Shown piece after piece: positions 61,170-64,000 of a DNA stretch of 64,000 nt (its first letter is position 1; each line of letters starts with the position of its first letter). This DNA is from Muricauda sp. MAR_2010_75 (GTDB lineage Bacteria > Bacteroidota > Bacteroidia > Flavobacteriales > Flavobacteriaceae). The stretch covers positions 186,001-250,000 of the forward strand of contig NZ_JQNJ01000001.1 of NCBI RefSeq assembly GCF_000745185.1, given 5' to 3'. The translations under genes were made by a program, and so were the position numbers. The notes below the pieces were generated by a model, which saw only the letters and a list, made by a program, of their open reading frames with translations, was not told the DNA's origin and did no database searches.

Positions 61170-63893
61170 TTGAGGCACACTATAATCATATTTGTTTTGG
61201 GCATATGTTGCGTGGCTTCCGCCCAAAAGCAAACTTCCAATTGGTATTTTGGGAGCAGGGCTGGATTGACCTTTAATGATGATGGCTCGGTGACCCCATT
61301 GGACGATGGCAACCTTAACACCATTGAGGGCTGCGCTTCCATTTCAGATGAAGAGGGTCAATTGCTTTTTTATACCGATGGTATTAATGTATATAACAGC
61401 ACCCATTCACGAATGCCCAATGGCTTTGGCCTATATGGGGACACCTCTAGTTCACAGTCGGCATTGGTGGTGCCCATGCCAGAGAACGATGACATATTTT
61501 ATATCTTCACCGTAGATACCAAAATCCGACCAGATGACCTTTACCATGGTTTTAACTATTCTGTTGTGGATATGGCCCTAAATGACGGTTTGGGGGATGT
61601 GGTCCAAAAGAATATTCGGTTATTGTCCTTTTGTAGTGAAAAAATTACCGCCGTATTGAAGGATTGCAACGACCGCTCTGCTTGGGTTGTGACCCTCTCA
61701 ACAAAAAATGGTAACGAAGGAGATTATTTTGATACCTATCACGCCTTTGAGATAAACTCAAGCGGATTAATGACTAACTCGGTAAAATCCACTTTTAACA
61801 ATTCTAATTTTACGGACAGGCGTGGTTACCTCAAATTTTCGCCTGATGGCACTAAAATGGCCAATGCCAATGTATTTAACGGGTTGTTCCTGTACGATTT
61901 TGACACCACCACTGGAAGCTTGTCCAATCAACAACGGTTGTATGTTCCCACAGTTCAAAGCCCCTACGCATACGGAATAGAGTTTTCCAGCAACAACCGG
62001 TTCCTCTATGCACACACCTATAATGATGATGGGGCACAATTCGAGGAAGATAATCATGCCGCTTTACTACAATACGATTTGGATGCCCCTAATATTACCA
62101 GTTCAGTGGTCGTTTTGGATGAAAGTGACATCTTTCGCGGAGCCCTTCAATTGGGTCTAAACGGAAAAATCTACAGGACTATTTCCGAAACATACCAAAT
62201 AGGCTCGCCCTATTTGGGGGTTATTCATAATCCCAATCGCAAAGGTACCGCAGCCAACTATCAACACAATGCCATTCAACTCAGTGGACTGGCACGCCAA
62301 GGACTCCCTCCTTTTATACAGTCTTACTTCAACAAAATTGACCTGATTAGAAACCCAGATGGTTCAACATCCAGTGAAATGACACTCTGTGAAGCCGGTA
62401 CTATTACGTTGCAGGCAGACGACATTGCCGATGCAACGTACTTTTGGCAGAAAGATGGTGTTCCTATTTCCAACAATACGGCAACGCTTGATATCACCAA
62501 TGCCAGTGAGGAAGATGAAGGTGCTTACAGTGTAGAGGTCATTCCGCTGGATCCTGGTTTGTGCCCCACTATTGGAGAGGCCATGATTTATGTTAATCCC
62601 ATTCCTGAAGCTGGCGACATTCAGCTAATTCAATGCGATTACCATGGGGATACCTCTGATGGACTGGCTCTGTTTAATCTAACAGAAGTTTCAACAAGTG
62701 ACAGCCCAACTGCGTATTTACAATATTATTTTTATTTGAGCGGCACGGATCTTCAAAATGAAATCTCCATCCAAAACCCAACCCGTTTCCAAAATACAAT
62801 GCCATTCAATCAAACTGTTCATTACAAAGTAACCGACGGACATTGTGAAAATACGGGGACTATACAACTTTTGGCATCACCAATGGATGCGGACAATGAT
62901 CCCATTTCTTTTTTTGCTTGCGACGACTCTCCAAATGATGGTGAACTCAATGGCTTAGTAGATTTTGATTATCTAAGAGCAACACATTTTCCAAGTTTTG
63001 AAACCACCTTCTTCAACAGTCCAGAGGACGCCCTGGTGGAAGAGAACCAAATTGAAGAGGCAAGCTATATTTCTGATGGAGCCCCTATCTATGCAAGATT
63101 GGAGAACAGCAACGCCTGTCAAGGGATTCGTGAGATAACCATGATAATTCAAGAAAGTCCTATGGTTTCCTTGGAAAACGGTTATGTTGTGTGTACGGAC
63201 AATCCGAATTTATCCATAACCGCCCCCAGTGTATTTGATGTTTACACTTGGTATTCCGTAGCGGTCAATGGAAATGAAACCTTCCATGCTTCGGGACCAA
63301 TTGCCAATTTCCAAACACCAGGTGACTACATTTTGGAAGTGGGAAGAATACACGATGTCGCCAATAATTGGGTATGTTATGGCCGTACTGATTTTCAGGT
63401 AGAACCTTCCAACCTTGCAGTTGTAGAAGAGGCCATGGTCAGCGATGTTTCTGATAATAACACTGTACAAATCTCGGTCACGGGGGATGGAGTGTATGAG
63501 TACGCCTTGCAAGACCCGATGGGTCCATATCAAGATTCAAATACTTTTGAAAATGTGCCGCCAGGATTTTTAGACATCTATATCAGGGATAAAAAAGGAT
63601 GTGGAACCACACACGGCAAGATAGCTGTGATAGGTTATCCCAAATTCTTTACGCCCAATGGGGACAACGTTAACGACTATTGGCAAATCCAAGGGCTCGA
63701 AGCAGAACTCGATTTGAACAGTACCGTGTCCATATTTGACAAGTACGGAAAGTTAGTTTCCAATATTAGGTTGGATAGTAGCGGATGGAATGGTATGTTC
63801 AATTCACAAAAAATGCCTGCTTCAGATTATTGGTTTAGGACCATTCTTCCGGACGGCAGGGAAATAAAAGGGCATTTCACCCTAAAACGATAA
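61170..63893 (+). CDS. giant type IX-secreted protein, gliding-motility C-terminal domain
   Basis: A 907-residue secreted protein. The TTG at 61170 gives a signal peptide (HTIIIFVLGICCVASAQ). N-terminal NWYFGSRAGLTFNDDGSVTPL (about 24-44) begins a 350-residue beta-propeller-like part. Ig/PKD-like segments follow (about 400-800, including ATYFWQKDGVPIS). The C-terminus FFTPNGDNVNDYWQIQGLE, NSTVSIFDKYGKLV and GWNGMFNSQKMPASDYWF is the gliding-motility-associated domain with a type B sorting signal for the type IX system. Exposed or secreted; ligand unknown. Confidence 0.92.
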   Translation: MRHTIIIFVLGICCVASAQKQTSNWYFGSRAGLTFNDDGSVTPLDDGNLNTIEGCASISDEEGQLLFYTDGINVYNSTHSRMPNGFGLYGDTSSSQSALVVPMPENDDIFYIFTVDTKIRPDDLYHGFNYSVVDMALNDGLGDVVQKNIRLLSFCSEKITAVLKDCNDRSAWVVTLSTKNGNEGDYFDTYHAFEINSSGLMTNSVKSTFNNSNFTDRRGYLKFSPDGTKMANANVFNGLFLYDFDTTTGSLSNQQRLYVPTVQSPYAYGIEFSSNNRFLYAHTYNDDGAQFEEDNHAALLQYDLDAPNITSSVVVLDESDIFRGALQLGLNGKIYRTISETYQIGSPYLGVIHNPNRKGTAANYQHNAIQLSGLARQGLPPFIQSYFNKIDLIRNPDGSTSSEMTLCEAGTITLQADDIADATYFWQKDGVPISNNTATLDITNASEEDEGAYSVEVIPLDPGLCPTIGEAMIYVNPIPEAGDIQLIQCDYHGDTSDGLALFNLTEVSTSDSPTAYLQYYFYLSGTDLQNEISIQNPTRFQNTMPFNQTVHYKVTDGHCENTGTIQLLASPMDADNDPISFFACDDSPNDGELNGLVDFDYLRATHFPSFETTFFNSPEDALVEENQIEEASYISDGAPIYARLENSNACQGIREITMIIQESPMVSLENGYVVCTDNPNLSITAPSVFDVYTWYSVAVNGNETFHASGPIANFQTPGDYILEVGRIHDVANNWVCYGRTDFQVEPSNLAVVEEAMVSDVSDNNTVQISVTGDGVYEYALQDPMGPYQDSNTFENVPPGFLDIYIRDKKGCGTTHGKIAVIGYPKFFTPNGDNVNDYWQIQGLEAELDLNSTVSIFDKYGKLVSNIRLDSSGWNGMFNSQKMPASDYWFRTILPDGREIKGHFTLKR

Positions 63894-63942
63894 TCTTTAA
63901 GCTTTGCTTTAATTTGGTGCTTGCCTTTACTATTTTTATCAA

Positions 63943-64000
63943 ATGAAATTTCAGGTAGTATCAGAGTTCAAACCGACTGGCGACCAGCCGCAGGCCATCA
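63943..64000 (+). CDS. uvrB: UvrB N-terminus, 3' end outside window
   Basis: The last 58 bases encode MKFQVVSEFKPTGDQPQAI, which matches the conserved N-terminus of UvrB, the DNA-damage binding and helicase subunit of nucleotide excision repair (the FxxSEFKPTGDQPxAI sequence before Walker A). A partial AT-rich box TATTTTTA lies at 63931-63938, 5 bases before the ATG. The rest of the gene is beyond the window. Confidence 0.9.
   Translation, partial: MKFQVVSEFKPTGDQPQAI

Overview
The window looks like a chromosomal segment of a marine-type Flavobacteriaceae bacterium, perhaps near Muricauda/Flagellimonas; the genus is a guess. Support comes from a gliding-motility/type IX secretion C-terminal domain (61170-63893), Bacteroidota-only families such as DUF5606, the CCC-motif membrane protein and a long SecA, -7 boxes of the form TAnnTTTG, few Shine-Dalgarno sequences, many TTG starts, and a 6S-like RNA next to zapA. 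Most genes are housekeeping. I see no phage, insertion sequence, CRISPR array, rRNA or tRNA.

Layout. 1-5.4 kb: end of a DUF349 protein, a CDF-like membrane protein, a methyltransferase, then a minus-strand block of a coiled-coil protein, zapA, a 6S-like RNA and rny. 5.5-10.4 kb: operon of an M23 peptidase, a TonB-dependent receptor and a small secreted protein, converging on a cysteine desulfurase. 11.6-14.2 kb: a lipoprotein, a DUF2027/Smr protein and four small membrane proteins (DUF2752, CCC-motif, CD225/dispanin, DUF2752). 14.2-24.8 kb: a RecQ lacking its zinc cysteines, KdsD, TatC, a CMD protein, LptB, PssA, a DUF4105 protein, an ABC-F protein, a methyltransferase-like protein without its SAM site, and a cobalamin adenosyltransferase. 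24.9-30.4 kb: DUF2795 protein, SecA, an orphan histidine kinase and two small exported or membrane peptides.

30.4-48.2 kb: lipoprotein MsrA; an ECF sigma / anti-sigma / exported effector operon; Ohr; MeaB; a GT2 and flippase-like pair; an operon of MATE pump, small acidic protein, PAP2 phosphatase and GT39 transferase; a lipoprotein; MazG; a carbohydrate esterase / SGNH esterase / GH20 hexosaminidase operon; DUF5606, peptide deformylase and RuvX. 48.2-53.5 kb: DapD and a glycan cluster (GT9, small methyltransferase, three GT-A transferases). 53.5-56.5 kb: tightly overlapping tsaC-like, cca and ctaA. 56.5-64 kb: a pRiA4b ORF-3-like protein, NdpA, an unrecognised protein with kinase-like motifs, an ABC exporter pair, a giant secreted type IX protein and the start of uvrB.

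Several systems serve the envelope: KdsD and LptB with the GT cluster for LPS, TatC and SecA for export, and M23, the TonB receptor and the type IX substrate at the surface. The less understood items are the kinase-like protein (58164-59240), the DUF2752/CCC/CD225 membrane module, the sigma-linked exported protein with an insert of Pro/Met repeats and charged helix, the core-deleted methyltransferase, and probable leaderless promoters.
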